A stretch of DNA of 64,000 nt from Alphaproteobacteria bacterium (GCA_015062305.1 SUUX01000003.1:1-64000); one strand, 5' to 3'; counted from the stretch's first letter, positions 22,338-32,342 are shown. The notes: generated from the sequence alone by a model not told the origin. Made by a program: numbers and translations.

Positions 22338-24452
22338 TTATTCAAGTTCTGTAGTTACTTCTTCCCAATCATCATCAGGAATAGGTGCCTCAAGACAGAT
22401 GCGTTCAAGTAATCGGGGTAAAAATACTTGGCCCATTGCTTTGCGTATTAATGCATAATTTTTTTCAAATTCTGCAGGAGGTTCATATGATTGGGGCAAT
22501 GAATTTACGAGAAAAACTTCAAGCAAACTCAATGGACGAGCATCTGAAATCGTTCCATCTTTACGCAATCTTCCGGGATGAATTGAGCGTAAACTTGTAA
22601 CAGAACCGTTCCCGCTATCAATGGTATTTGATGGTCTATCCCAAAATTTACGAGCACCTTTAGCTGAATAAAAGCCAAAACCGGAAAGTTGATATTCTGG
22701 ATCATTGTCTTGGGGTGAACAACCTGTAGCTGTATGTTCTAATGCTTCTTGAATTTGAGCTGCCTTTTTAGGATCTTTATGTAAAACATCTGCAAAATGA
22801 TATTTAAATTTACTATGCTGATCTTGATTTAATGAAGGCAAGTGACCTATTACTTTCCATAAAGGTGTTGCAAACTCTTTAGGTTTGGGAAATTTCCATA
22901 CACTATCACCTAAGGTTCCTAATAAAATACTACGAACTCGGCTCTGTCCGATACCATAATAACAGGCATCTTCGATTGAGAAGTTTAATGTATATCCTAG
23001 AGGTTCAAGCTCATCTTTAAGATATTGTCCAATGGTTCTACCTTTTAATTCTTGTTGTAATTTTTGTGCAACTGGGTGAGCTGATAAATCCATAGACATA
23101 GGTAATGAAAAGCCAAAAAATTGTTTTGCATTTTCTAAGGCTATCTTCTTAGGTTTTGTCTCTTTTACAAACCTAACGTAATCAATAACTAATGTCAAAA
23201 GATCATTATCTTTCCAATCTTTTCCTTTCATGCTTGTAAATGTGAAGCAAGGTAAGCCACAAATTAATAATTCGCATTTACTTTCTTTAAAAGCTTTGAC
23301 TATTTCATCAAATTTTTCACGAAAGTCACCTACAATCATATTTACAGGATGTTTGGATCGTTTTTTATTCATCGCAATATAATATTTTGCATAATTAGGA
23401 TCCTTTTCATTTGCTACTTTACATATAAAACCATGTTGTTCTAGGTAATATTCGCAAGTGCCAATACAACTAAAAAGAGAACAATAATAAATATGCTTTT
23501 TAAGTTTTTTGTTTTTTTGTTTATCAAAAGGTATATCAGAAAAAACAGTTTCAAATTCAAATTTAGCTTTTGTTTCAGCTATAGCCTTTTCAGCATTAGC
23601 TTCATCTTTTTCTTCATCTGACATTTCTGGTGGTCTATTCAATAAGCCAAGAGCATGATTGCGCGATAAACATTCATTATGTTTTATTGCATATTCTAGT
23701 TCTTTTTCAACTAATTCATCAGTTAGACGTGTTAATTGACGTGCTTGGGTATAACTGATTCCATAATCTTCTTTTAAAATTTCTTTTTTTGTACGTAACT
23801 CATCTAATGCTTTATCCATCTTCTTTTCATGTTTTTTCTGTTTATTGTTGTCATTAGCAGCAGCTATAGTAGCTTTTAAATCTGACCTCTTACCTTGTCT
23901 TCCAACAATTTTGCGAAGTTCATTACCAAGTTGAACTTCCCCTTTAAGCCAAAGATAGCCATATTCTTGAGCTTTTCTTAGAAATACTTTACGAGCTTCA
24001 GGTGATAAAGTTTTCCTTCTAGATAATGATCTAGCTGTAGTTGCTTTACCTTGCTGAACAGATATAAAAGTTTGCAGTTCAGCTTTATCCAAAGGAATAG
24101 CAACTTCTTTGAAGTTCCCTCCATTACAAAGAGCAATTAACTCATTTTTTTGAATGTAAGTGCGGTTGGAAACTTCATCTACATCGATGTATACTTGGTA
24201 AGTATTTCCCTTATCATCAGTAGCTTCCATTTCAATAATTGGAGATACTGATGATGGTGGAGTATTATCATCATCACCATCGGGATTATTATCATTAACA
24301 GCTGTCTGCTCTTTAATATCAGCAGTTACTGTTTTAGTTTGATATACACTTGCAGTATCAAATTCATTATTATAAGCTTCGGCGCAATCGCTACCAATAG
24401 CTTTTTTTACTTCTTCGCCATTTTGATTGGCTATTAAAAGCGAGTTTACCAT
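22338..24452 (-). CDS. C5 cytosine DNA methyltransferase with a long N-terminal extension
   Basis: 704 residues. The catalytic part starts near residue 322: motif I FSCIGTCEYYLE, motif IV GLPCFTFTS with catalytic Cys402, motif VI ALENAKQFFG (usually ENV), motif VIII QSRVRS, and motif X near the C-terminus. The first 320 residues are an unusual extension: an acidic Thr/Asp-rich N-terminus, a small folded part (TYQVYIDVDEVSNRTYI), then a coiled-coil-like section. C5 methyltransferases are commonly 300-450 residues. No cognate endonuclease is next to it, so it may be an orphan, anti-restriction or regulatory enzyme. Confidence 0.88.
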   Translation of the reverse strand: MVNSLLIANQNGEEVKKAIGSDCAEAYNNEFDTASVYQTKTVTADIKEQTAVNDNNPDGDDDNTPPSSVSPIIEMEATDDKGNTYQVYIDVDEVSNRTYIQKNELIALCNGGNFKEVAIPLDKAELQTFISVQQGKATTARSLSRRKTLSPEARKVFLRKAQEYGYLWLKGEVQLGNELRKIVGRQGKRSDLKATIAAANDNNKQKKHEKKMDKALDELRTKKEILKEDYGISYTQARQLTRLTDELVEKELEYAIKHNECLSRNHALGLLNRPPEMSDEEKDEANAEKAIAETKAKFEFETVFSDIPFDKQKNKKLKKHIYYCSLFSCIGTCEYYLEQHGFICKVANEKDPNYAKYYIAMNKKRSKHPVNMIVGDFREKFDEIVKAFKESKCELLICGLPCFTFTSMKGKDWKDNDLLTLVIDYVRFVKETKPKKIALENAKQFFGFSLPMSMDLSAHPVAQKLQQELKGRTIGQYLKDELEPLGYTLNFSIEDACYYGIGQSRVRSILLGTLGDSVWKFPKPKEFATPLWKVIGHLPSLNQDQHSKFKYHFADVLHKDPKKAAQIQEALEHTATGCSPQDNDPEYQLSGFGFYSAKGARKFWDRPSNTIDSGNGSVTSLRSIHPGRLRKDGTISDARPLSLLEVFLVNSLPQSYEPPAEFEKNYALIRKAMGQVFLPRLLERICLEAPIPDDDWEEVTTELE

Positions 24453-24581
24453 TTTATTTTTCCAAATTTAGTTTAGTAAGGTCTTACTTGTGCGCCTTAC
24501 ATGCTAAAAGGATACATAAAAAGCTTCACTTTACAATACGCTATTCTTCCAATTCGGACATATCTATAAAAAAACAAAGAG

Positions 24582-25664
24582 TTATCTACATTTTCTCATC
24601 ACATCTGGAGGATAGAAAATATATATTTCTCTTGAAACTCTAATATAAGCTACTTCATTTTTAGTACTATCGGGATTTCTTAATCTTTGGAGTCGTTTTT
24701 TATGTATACCTGTTTTTTCGTGCGCTTCTTTTACAGTCCACCAAGTATCATGCAGAATTGGTGAATCTGTATATTTTGATGCGACAAAATTATCATTTAT
24801 AAATTTATTTATGTCATCAATATTGTATTTGCCATCTTCGTCAGGTACTAATATATCATTAAGTCGTTTTAATGTGTTATATGAAATGCGTAGTATGTCC
24901 ATCACAGTTTGAGGATTAACTTTTTCGTCTTTGCTATTATCAATTTGAGGAGGCCTACTACTATTACCGCCAGTAATTCTATTCATTAATTTGAAACTAT
25001 TATCGTTTTGATTTTGATGGCTAATTAAAACATCAATTTTTTTTGCAATATCATTATAAAAAGATTCAATATCCTCAGGTGTTCTTAACTTATTGTAAGA
25101 GTTTGCAATATTATTATAAAAAGATTCAATATTCTCAGGTGTTCTTAACTTATTGTAAGAGTTTATATATTGAGGATCTTTTAAGAATTCGAAAAATTTA
25201 GTTAGTGCAACACGATGTTTTTTTCTTTCGTTGGGGGTGCCTAAAAATTTACATAGTATATAATTATTATCATCAAGATAATTCATAAGCATTTCTATTA
25301 GTGAGTATTTATCAATAAGGAATCCATTAAAATAAAACTCGATTAGAAAATAATTATCTATATTGTCTTTGTAAGCTCTCATTCTAAATAAAAAATTAAT
25401 TAAGAAATCCTTTGTTTGAGAAATATTATCTGCAGTAATTTGTGCATCTTCTTTTTTGCATAAAGTATAAAAGCCAAGAATCGGATATATATCTTCAGCT
25501 AACAATTCCCATTGAGGAAAATTGTGGCCTAGATATACAATATCACAGACTTTATTTATTTGACTGATGTATTCATAAACAGTACTAGGCCTTCCGGATT
25601 TTGTTTTCTCTGAGTAGCCTTGTTTAATTAGCCATTCCTTAAAATCTCTTCTTATATCTTTCAT
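24582..25664 (-). CDS. Two-domain DNA-binding protein (SAM-like N-terminus, HTH C-terminus)
   Basis: 360 residues from the ATG at 25664 (AGGAG upstream). The N-terminal 60 residues resemble an integrase core-binding domain. The last 60 resemble an excisionase/MerR-type HTH (WWTVKEAHEKTGIHKKRLQ, then AYIRVSREIYIFY). The middle contains a duplicated 20-residue block starting NSYNKLRTPE. It could direct integration or excision, or regulate the module (inference). It lies between the methyltransferase and the integrase on the same strand. Confidence 0.6.
   Translation of the reverse strand: MKDIRRDFKEWLIKQGYSEKTKSGRPSTVYEYISQINKVCDIVYLGHNFPQWELLAEDIYPILGFYTLCKKEDAQITADNISQTKDFLINFLFRMRAYKDNIDNYFLIEFYFNGFLIDKYSLIEMLMNYLDDNNYILCKFLGTPNERKKHRVALTKFFEFLKDPQYINSYNKLRTPENIESFYNNIANSYNKLRTPEDIESFYNDIAKKIDVLISHQNQNDNSFKLMNRITGGNSSRPPQIDNSKDEKVNPQTVMDILRISYNTLKRLNDILVPDEDGKYNIDDINKFINDNFVASKYTDSPILHDTWWTVKEAHEKTGIHKKRLQRLRNPDSTKNEVAYIRVSREIYIFYPPDVMRKCR
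25045..25164 (-). repeat. 60-bp in-frame tandem repeat inside the HTH protein gene
   Basis: Units 25045-25104 and 25105-25164 differ at only a few bases and encode two 20-residue blocks (SYNKLRTPENIESF and SYNKLRTPEDIESF). The frame is kept. Confidence 0.9.
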
Positions 25665-25734
25665 TTTTTTCTCCTGAATATACAATAGATTAAGCTTATT
25701 TAAGAAAAAGTAAAACCGAAAATGAAAAATTTTT

Positions 25735-25762
25735 AACTTTTAAACTAATTATGTTAAAAGTA
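25735..25762 (-). repeat. 28-bp island palindrome, copy 4
   Basis: AACTTTTAAA, CTAATTAT, GTTAAAAGTA: one base off the perfect palindrome. It lies in the 449-bp gap between the integrase and the HTH gene. Confidence 0.6.
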
Positions 25763-25841
25763 ATGTTTACTGAATTTGATAAGGCTAATTTTTTCTTCGC
25801 GCACGTAAAGGCTTGTTGTTTTCTTGATTTTTAGTAATAGC

Positions 25842-25923
25842 GGTATGGTACTGGCGGTATGCATATCCCGTACTGGTATGGCAGTGGAGCATCCCGGTGT
25901 GGCATGTGCCTGCAGTGGTATGG
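25842..25923. other. GC-rich patch with repeated GGTATGG motifs
   Basis: GGTATGG or GGTATGC occurs at 25842, 25856, 25875 and 25917 in an otherwise AT-rich gap. Open frames here are not convincing. It may bind an excision or regulatory protein of the mobility module. Confidence 0.4.
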
Positions 25924-26113
25924 GGGTAGATGAAATGTATATTAAAGATGTGAACACTAAAGAAGAAAAAAGTTCACAGAAAAGTTCACAGAAAATTTTA
26001 GAGCTTATCGTATAAAATCTTAAATTATAATAACATAAGTAGCTGAAATTCTTGGTATGTCAATATATACAACAGCTAAATAAATAAGTGTTTACCATAA
26101 TGTCTATTAACAC

Positions 26114-27649
26114 CTATTTTTTTGCCATAATAGTTTTCCACTTTGCAAAATGAGGTTTTAGAAAATCGTACTCAAACTTATTTAACTGAGCTTTAATTTC
26201 TTCAAGTCTGTGGTTAGAGTAAGATTGCTCCATTGTTGATTTACCTTCCCACCCGATAACATCATTAATATAAGTGTTAATTATACCGGCATCTTGCATA
26301 GCTATACTGATGTTTTTTCTAAAAGAGTGAAAATCATAACCGTCATTAGCTTCTGTTTTGACTCTAATATCTGTAAAAAATGGAGAAAGTTCACGAGTGA
26401 AGTACTTATTATTATATTGTCCACTTTTGGTTTGACATTTTGTTATAATAAAATCTGTATCTTTAGCTTTTAATTTTGTTTGCTTTCTTTTTATATAGTC
26501 AACAAAGCCTAGTTCTAAAAGTTGTTTATGAATTGGTACCAAACGTTCTGATGCTTCATTTTTAAGTTGTTTAATAGAATGGTCTGATAAAAATTGAATA
26601 CATGCAATTCCATCTTTAGTAAAAATATCTTTGTATTGTAAAGTAATTGCAGCATTCATTCTTGCACCGGTAAATAACGCAATCATACAAGTCCAAAACG
26701 CATCAGGATTATTTTTAAAAAAATCATATTTTGGATTAAATATTTCAAGTAATTGTTCTTTTGTATATGGTTGGTGTGGACTTTTATCTGCTTTTTTAGT
26801 GTTTTCAATTTGAGGAAACACATTTATTATATTTGTTGAATACAAATCAGGATTAAGGTTATTTCCACAAGCAGCTAATTCTTTAAGGTAGCGCACCTTC
26901 ATTTTTTTATTATCATTTTTTATAGTTTTGTCAATGATGATACTTTTTGTTATCTTTTCAACCGTATTAACATTATGAAATTTTATATAATCATCATTTA
27001 AAGAAAGACCTGCTTCTTCTAATGCTTTAACAATGGCTTGTTTTTTGCGATTTTGATAATTTTCGGTATTGGTAGCTTGTTTTCGCAACAAAAGAAAATC
27101 TAAAACCTTTCCAATTGTATAGGTCGTTGTGTCAGTTTCATTAGGTAATTTACAAGAAAATTGAGATTGGATAAGAGACACAATGGTAGGACCGAGAAAT
27201 TCTTTTATATTTGGCACAATATCTGAAACTTTTTCTATTAAGGCTTGTTGACCTTCGGTAAGTGCTTCAACTTGTTTAGATAAACTAAGAATCAATGTAT
27301 AAAGTTCTTTTACATCCTCAACTTTGTTTTCATCAGATAATTTTTTTTCTGATATACCTGTTGAAATGACTCCAAAATTATTTCCGCTAGGTATTCCGGA
27401 AGGTATTGATACTCTTATATAGATTAAATTAAAGTATAATTTTTGCAAACGAGCAAATTTTTCTTGTAATTCTTCCATCTGTCTTATTTTTTCCTGTGCT
27501 TCATAGTAGTTTTGAGTATGAAGCGAAATAATTTTGTATCTTCGCTTATTATTAACTCGAGGTAATTCAACTCTATAATAAAAAATTTTATTTCTCAAGT
27601 GCAAATGAATTGGTTTTGCCATACAGTTTGCCATACACTTTTCAGTCAT
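26114..27649 (-). CDS. Tyrosine recombinase (island integrase)
   Basis: 511 residues from the ATG at 27649, preceded by GGGAG. The N-terminus has a strand-rich stretch (LRNKIFYYRVELPRV) typical of tRNA-targeting alphaproteobacterial integrases. The catalytic domain shows Arg in FTGARMNAA, HSFRKN for the H-x-x-R box, Trp in the second His position (VIGWEGK, as in Cre) and the nucleophile Tyr in SYSNHR. It catalyses strand exchange between the tRNA-Leu 3' end and its copies. Its first codons contain the sequence that also occurs near attL. It lies 134 bases from the tRNA end. Confidence 0.92.
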   Translation of the reverse strand: MTEKCMANCMAKPIHLHLRNKIFYYRVELPRVNNKRRYKIISLHTQNYYEAQEKIRQMEELQEKFARLQKLYFNLIYIRVSIPSGIPSGNNFGVISTGISEKKLSDENKVEDVKELYTLILSLSKQVEALTEGQQALIEKVSDIVPNIKEFLGPTIVSLIQSQFSCKLPNETDTTTYTIGKVLDFLLLRKQATNTENYQNRKKQAIVKALEEAGLSLNDDYIKFHNVNTVEKITKSIIIDKTIKNDNKKMKVRYLKELAACGNNLNPDLYSTNIINVFPQIENTKKADKSPHQPYTKEQLLEIFNPKYDFFKNNPDAFWTCMIALFTGARMNAAITLQYKDIFTKDGIACIQFLSDHSIKQLKNEASERLVPIHKQLLELGFVDYIKRKQTKLKAKDTDFIITKCQTKSGQYNNKYFTRELSPFFTDIRVKTEANDGYDFHSFRKNISIAMQDAGIINTYINDVIGWEGKSTMEQSYSNHRLEEIKAQLNKFEYDFLKPHFAKWKTIMAKK

Positions 27650-27782
27650 TTTGCTCTCCCGCACTAAATTTTACCAAGAGAAAAGTGTAAGTACTTGTTT
27701 TTGCTAGATTTAAAAAATTAAAGGACCTAGCAAAATTGCATCGGCCCTTGAAATTAAGTGCTTGATTTTCAAGCATTTTAAA

Positions 27783-27803
27783 TGGTGCGCTAGGCCGGAA
27801 TCG
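27783..27803 (-). repeat. attR: attachment core within tRNA-Leu
   Basis: The 21 bases are identical to 3622-3642. They are the last 21 bases of the intact tRNA gene, so the tRNA is restored by the integrated copy. Confidence 0.8.
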
Positions 27804-27869
27804 AACCGGCACGTCCTTGCGGACAACAGATTTTAAGTCTGCAGCGTCTACCAGTTCCGCCACAAGCGC
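27783..27869 (-). tRNA. tRNA-Leu (anticodon UAA)
   Basis: 87 bases. Acceptor GCGCTTG pairs with CTAGCGC (one mismatch); the anticodon stem GCAGA/UCUGU encloses a seven-base loop with UAA; a long variable arm (TGTCCGCAAGGACG) is typical of class II tRNA; the T-loop is TTCGATT; CCA is encoded. Downstream on its strand is a 7-bp hairpin (27759-27775) without a T run, now part of the island. Confidence 0.96.
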
Positions 27870-28082
27870 TCAAAATACTTTTAAGGTTATACATAGCTTT
27901 TAATTTAAATGCAACTAAAAATTTTTCTTTGTGGTTAGTGTTTGAAAATTAGGTGTTGCATAGAGGAATAAAATGTGTTCTTTATATATTTGTTATAACA
28001 TTACAAACTCCAAAATTTAAACGGCAGTTGACAGCGTCACGGTTTGATTAGAGGAGTTTTGCTTTTTTGAAAGGAATTTTTG

Positions 28083-28790
28083 ATGAAAAGTGTAAATCTG
28101 TCTTGGCGAAATTATATTTTGCCAAATATCCATAATGAAGGTTGGCGTTTTGTTGGTATATTTGCTGCAATAACAGCGTTATTGGCAATTATATGGGAGC
28201 CATTGGGGTGGATTGGAGCTGCGCTTACAGTATGGTGCTATTATTTCTTTAGAGATCCAGAGCGTGTAACACCTGAAGTGGAAGATGTTGTGGTATCTCC
28301 GGCGGATGGTATTGTTCAGATGATTACAAAAGTTAAGGCTCCTGAAGAATTAGGTATGGGCAAACAAGAGTTTACTCGTGTTAGTGTGTTTATGAGTGTA
28401 TTTAATATGCATGTAAACAGAGCTCCGGCAGAGGGAAAAATTACCAAGGCAGTATATGTCCCCGGTAAGTTTTTAAATGCAACATTAGATAAAGCAAGTA
28501 AGGATAATGAGCGTCAATTGTTGGCAATGAAGACTAAATGCGGTAAAGATATTTGTTTTGTGCAAATAGCCGGTTTGGTTGCAAGACGAATCGTATGTGA
28601 TGCCGCTGTTGGACAAGAATATAAAGCCGGTGAACGTTTTGGTATGATACGTTTTGGTTCAAGATTAGATGTGTATTTGCCGGCAGGTGTTGAGCCACAA
28701 GTTGTGGTTGGCCAAACTATGGTTGCTGGTGAAAGTATTATTGCGAATCTGAAGTCTGAGGCTTCTGCAATGAATGGAGTTGTTAGATAA
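28083..28790 (+). CDS. psd: Phosphatidylserine decarboxylase proenzyme
   Basis: 235 residues from the ATG at 28083 with AAGGA upstream. It converts phosphatidylserine to phosphatidylethanolamine at the inner membrane. N-terminal hydrophobic segment, then [20 protein letters not shown] and the self-cleavage site RFGSRLD, where the serine becomes the pyruvoyl group. This is the short form common in alphaproteobacteria. Its stop overlaps the pssA start (TAATG), so both steps are made together. Confidence 0.96.
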   Translation: MKSVNLSWRNYILPNIHNEGWRFVGIFAAITALLAIIWEPLGWIGAALTVWCYYFFRDPERVTPEVEDVVVSPADGIVQMITKVKAPEELGMGKQEFTRVSVFMSVFNMHVNRAPAEGKITKAVYVPGKFLNATLDKASKDNERQLLAMKTKCGKDICFVQIAGLVARRIVCDAAVGQEYKAGERFGMIRFGSRLDVYLPAGVEPQVVVGQTMVAGESIIANLKSEASAMNGVVR

Positions 28791-29575
28791 TGGAAAATAT
28801 TAATCAGAAAATTCAACGATCTAAGCAAAAGTTGAAGTCTCTGCCTTTTCGCAAGATTGCTCCCAATATTGTAACTTTGTTGGCTTTGTGTGCCGGAGTA
28901 ACTTCTATTAGGTATTCTATTCAGGCAGATTGGGCTAAGGCAGTTATATGCATTTTTGTAGCGGCGTTTTTTGATTTGCTTGATGGAAGAGTTGCCAGAA
29001 TGCTTAAAGGGTCTACCAAATTTGGTGCAGAGTTGGATTCATTGTCTGACTGTGTTAGTTTTGGTGTGGCTCCTGCAATTATGATTTATCAATGGACAAT
29101 GTTTGATTTGCCAAAATTTGGTTGGTTTTTCTGTTTGTTGTTGTCTGTTGGAATGGCAATGCGTTTGGCTCGTTTCAACACTATGTTGGAAGATGAACCT
29201 CAGCCGGAATATTGGAATCATTTTTTTGTGGGTGTGCCAGCACCGGCAGCAGCTGCGTTGGTTATGATGCCCGTAATGCTTTCGTTTGATTTTCCGAATT
29301 TGGCATGGCTGTTGCGTTCTAATGCTTTTTGCGCAATTTTGTTGGTGTTGGTTACTTTTTTGATGGTTAGCCGAATTCCAACTTTTTCGACTAAAAAGCT
29401 GAAAGTTCCAACATATATGATGATGCCACTGATGTTGGTGGTGGCTTTGTTTGCTTCTTTTATTATCACTCAACCTTGGCTAACTTTGGGGGTAATGACT
29501 TTGCTTTATGCTGTGTCTATACCTGTCGGCGTGGTAGTGTTTTTGAAAGAAAAACGAAATTATATAAATCATTAA
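28790..29575 (+). CDS. pssA: CDP-diacylglycerol-serine O-phosphatidyltransferase
   Basis: 261 residues, several membrane helices. The CDP-alcohol phosphotransferase motif is visible (DLLDGRVARMLKGST, then GAELDSLSD). It makes phosphatidylserine, the substrate of the decarboxylase encoded just upstream. Ends at a strong terminator. Confidence 0.96.
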   Translation: MENINQKIQRSKQKLKSLPFRKIAPNIVTLLALCAGVTSIRYSIQADWAKAVICIFVAAFFDLLDGRVARMLKGSTKFGAELDSLSDCVSFGVAPAIMIYQWTMFDLPKFGWFFCLLLSVGMAMRLARFNTMLEDEPQPEYWNHFFVGVPAPAAAALVMMPVMLSFDFPNLAWLLRSNAFCAILLVLVTFLMVSRIPTFSTKKLKVPTYMMMPLMLVVALFASFIITQPWLTLGVMTLLYAVSIPVGVVVFLKEKRNYINH

Positions 29576-29596
29576 TTTTGATTTGGAAACATAATG

Positions 29597-29625
29597 GCCT
29601 CGGAAATGTATTTCCGAGGCTTTTT
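29597..29625 (+). terminator. Terminator after psd-pssA
   Basis: GCCTCGGAAAT and ATTTCCGAGGC form a perfect 11-bp stem followed by TTTTTAT. Confidence 0.95.
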
Positions 29626-29686
29626 ATATTTGACGCATTTGATTGTTAGTGTTAGAACTATAGATAAAATACAGGGAGAGATGCAT

Positions 29687-30358
29687 ATGAAAAAAACAGT
29701 AATTAAAAATATATTTTGGGATGTAGATGGGGTTTTAGCAAACTTGAATTATGCATATTATAATTTTTTGACGAAGCATCCTAAATATGCTCCTATGTAT
29801 GCCGATTTGAAGTGGGAAGATTTGCCTAATGTTTTGCCGATAGTGCCGGAATATGGTGCTTTGGAATTGAAGACCCATCCGACAATGGGAAAAGAGATGG
29901 ATTTAGATTTTTGTCATAGTCCGGAATTTTTTTGTAATCGCCCACTATATGAGAATGTAGTTGAAACCTTAAAAGAGTTAAATGGTTTGGGATATCGGCA
30001 ATTTACGATGTCTGCTACATTTGATGTGGAGACCAAAACAGCATTTTTGAATAAGTTGTTGGCGCCGGTAACAGATTTTTTGGTTATAAAATGTGTGCAA
30101 CATGGAAAATTTATGCATGATTCGGCAAAAGAAGATATGCTAAACGCTTGTTTTGAGGAATATGGTTTGAAACCAGAAGAAACAGTGTTGGTTGATGATA
30201 GAATATATAATTTAACGGCAGCGATAAATGTTGGAGCTCATCCGATTAGAATGCGTTGTGAGTATACTACTGATTTGCCAGAGAATTTAGCATGGGTGCC
30301 AGAAGTGAAAAATGTAAGGGAATGTATGCAGTGGTTGTTGGAATATACTGAAAAATAA
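29687..30358 (+). CDS. HAD-superfamily hydrolase
   Basis: 223 residues. The ATG at 29687 fits AGGGAGAG better than upstream ATGs; the frame before it runs through the pssA terminator. Motif I is WDVDGVLANL (Asp nucleophile pair), and motif IV is VLVDDRIYNLTAA. The cap domain between suggests a phosphatase acting on a small substrate; which one is not visible. Convergent with uvrB, four bases apart. Confidence 0.85.
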   Translation: MKKTVIKNIFWDVDGVLANLNYAYYNFLTKHPKYAPMYADLKWEDLPNVLPIVPEYGALELKTHPTMGKEMDLDFCHSPEFFCNRPLYENVVETLKELNGLGYRQFTMSATFDVETKTAFLNKLLAPVTDFLVIKCVQHGKFMHDSAKEDMLNACFEEYGLKPEETVLVDDRIYNLTAAINVGAHPIRMRCEYTTDLPENLAWVPEVKNVRECMQWLLEYTEK

Positions 30359-30362
30359 TAAA

Positions 30363-32342
30363 TTATTTCTTGAGGCGTATAATTTCCAATTCCTTTATCT
30401 TTTCTCTATAATAAATGGCAGTTTCGAATTCTAGGTTACTTGCTGCTTCTTGCATGAGTTTTTGGTATTCTTGTAAGTTTTTTTCTATATCTTTTATTTC
30501 TTTTAATTCATTAGGCTTAGAGTCAACATAATCTTTGGAGGTCATTTCGCTCAAGGTGGAAGAAATCTTCTTTTTGATGGTCTGAGGAGTGATGCCATTG
30601 GCCAAATTGTATTCCAGTTGTTTTTGGCGGCGACGATTGGTTTCTGAAAGAGCTGCATCCATAGATTTTGTAATGCGGTCTGCGTATAATATTACTCTGC
30701 CTTCTGCATTGCGAGCAGCTCTTCCGATTGTTTGGATTAGAGAACGTTCTGAACGTAGGAATCCTTCTTTGTCTGCATCAAGGATGGCAACTAACGAACA
30801 TTCAGGAATATCTAAGCCTTCTCGAAGCAAGTTGATACCAACCAAAACATCAAATACACCTAATCTTAAATCTCTTATTATTTCTATGCGTTCAAGAGTA
30901 TCAATATCAGAATGAAGGTAGCGTACTTTTAGACCGTTTTCTGTTAGATATTCGGTTAGGTCTTCGGCCATTTTTTTTGTTAATGTGGTAACTAATACTC
31001 GATCTCCCTTGGATGCTGCTTTTCGACATTCGTGCATAAGATTATCTATTTGGTCTTCTACAGGTCTGATGATGCATAATGGGTCGGTGAGGCCTGTTGG
31101 GCGAATTACTTGTTCGGTAAAACATCCTTTGGTTTGTTCTAGCTCCCAATCTCCGGGTGTGGCTGAAACGAAGATTGTTTGCCCTCTCATTTGATTCCAT
31201 TCGTCAAATTTGAGCGGACGATTGTCTACACAAGATGGAAGCCTAAAACCATATTGTGACAAAGTGGACTTGCGATTAAAGTCACCTCTATACATTCCTC
31301 CGATTTGAGGAACAGACACATGGCTTTCATCAATAAAAATGAGTGCATCCGGAGGGAGGTATTCAAACAAAGTAGGTGGAGGGTCTCCGGCTTTGCGTCC
31401 GGTTAGGTAACGAGAGTAATTTTCAATTCCTTTGCAATGACCAGTGGCTTCAAGCATTTCTATATCAAAACGAGTGCGTTGCTCTATGCGTTGGGCTTCT
31501 ATGAATTTGGAATTATTTGAAAACACCTCTATTTGTTCGGCTAGCTCTTTTTTGATTCTTGTTATGGCTTGTGAAATTGCTGGCCGAGGCGTAACATAGT
31601 GGTTTGCCGGATATATGGTGATTTCTTTTAAGGATGCTGTTTTTTTGCCGGTTAGAGAGTCAAATTCGTGGATGCTTTCTATTTCATCTCCAAAGAAAGA
31701 AATTCTCCAGCCACGATCTTCGTAGTGTGCCGGAAAAATATCTAAAATATCGCCTTGAACTCGGAATGTGGAGCGAACAAAATTTTGTTGGTTGCGTTCA
31801 TATTGAAGTTCTGTTAGGTGGCGGCATATATCTTTTATGTTTTGTTCTAATCCAACTTTTAAGTTTATGGTCATGGCGGAGTATGATTCAACATCTCCTA
31901 AACCATAGATGCAAGAGACGGAGGCAACAATTATGACATCTCTGTTTTCTAAAATGTTTCTGGTGGCAGCATTACGCATACGGTCAATTTGTTCGTTTTG
32001 GGCTGAATCTTTTTCTATATATGTATCCGTCTTGGGAACATAAGCTTCAGGTTGATAATAGTCATAATATGAAACAAAGTATTCTACATGGTTATTGGGG
32101 AAAAATTCTTTCATTTCGCTATATAATTGTGCTGCAAGAATTTTGTTTGGGGCCATAATTAGAGCCGGTCTATTGCTATCTTCTATGATTTTGGCCATAG
32201 TGTATGTTTTGCCGCTGCCAGTCACGCCCAGTAAAATTTGGTTTTTTTCGCCGTTGTTTATTCCAGAGACAAGCTCTTTTATAGCCTGAGGTTGGTCTCC
32301 TGCTGGGGAAAAGGGGCTAACTAGCTGAAAAAGTTTATTCAT
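30363..32342 (-). CDS. uvrB: UvrABC system protein B
   Basis: 659 residues from the ATG at 32342 (the longer frame from 32393 is unlikely). It is the damage-verification helicase of nucleotide excision repair. Visible: [13 protein letters not shown] (Walker A), the beta-hairpin [15 protein letters not shown], the helicase motifs SATPGDWE and QTIGRAARN, and a C-terminal UVR motif ([19 protein letters not shown]). It starts inside the stop of the TPR gene, so it is the last gene of the flagellar operon. Confidence 0.98.
   Translation of the reverse strand: MNKLFQLVSPFSPAGDQPQAIKELVSGINNGEKNQILLGVTGSGKTYTMAKIIEDSNRPALIMAPNKILAAQLYSEMKEFFPNNHVEYFVSYYDYYQPEAYVPKTDTYIEKDSAQNEQIDRMRNAATRNILENRDVIIVASVSCIYGLGDVESYSAMTINLKVGLEQNIKDICRHLTELQYERNQQNFVRSTFRVQGDILDIFPAHYEDRGWRISFFGDEIESIHEFDSLTGKKTASLKEITIYPANHYVTPRPAISQAITRIKKELAEQIEVFSNNSKFIEAQRIEQRTRFDIEMLEATGHCKGIENYSRYLTGRKAGDPPPTLFEYLPPDALIFIDESHVSVPQIGGMYRGDFNRKSTLSQYGFRLPSCVDNRPLKFDEWNQMRGQTIFVSATPGDWELEQTKGCFTEQVIRPTGLTDPLCIIRPVEDQIDNLMHECRKAASKGDRVLVTTLTKKMAEDLTEYLTENGLKVRYLHSDIDTLERIEIIRDLRLGVFDVLVGINLLREGLDIPECSLVAILDADKEGFLRSERSLIQTIGRAARNAEGRVILYADRITKSMDAALSETNRRRQKQLEYNLANGITPQTIKKKISSTLSEMTSKDYVDSKPNELKEIKDIEKNLQEYQKLMQEAASNLEFETAIYYREKIKELEIIRLKK

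Larger units (their letters stand above)
3622..27803. mobile_element. Genomic island integrated at tRNA-Leu(UAA)
   Basis: The element is about 24 kb and bounded by 21-bp direct copies of the tRNA-Leu 3' end. The integrase (26114-27649) sits next to the intact tRNA, the usual layout for tRNA-targeting tyrosine recombinases. Cargo is a phosphorothioation-like defence cassette, a C5 methyltransferase, an AAA_14/DUF4143 ATPase, an HU gene, DUF3768 and an HUH-Rep-like protein. The flanking gene psd is a core gene. No conjugation genes are seen, so it is probably mobilised by other elements. It might be two elements fused, with the defence cargo up to about 19.3 kb and the mobility module after it. 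Confidence 0.72.

Noticed and set aside
25754..26015. Overlapping short frames on both strands around the GC-rich patch
   Set aside because: Composition is driven by the repeated GGTATGG motif; neither has a good start site.
27642..27863. Minus-strand open frame of 73 codons
   Set aside because: It reads through the tRNA-Leu gene; its sequence is the usual false peptide of a tRNA.
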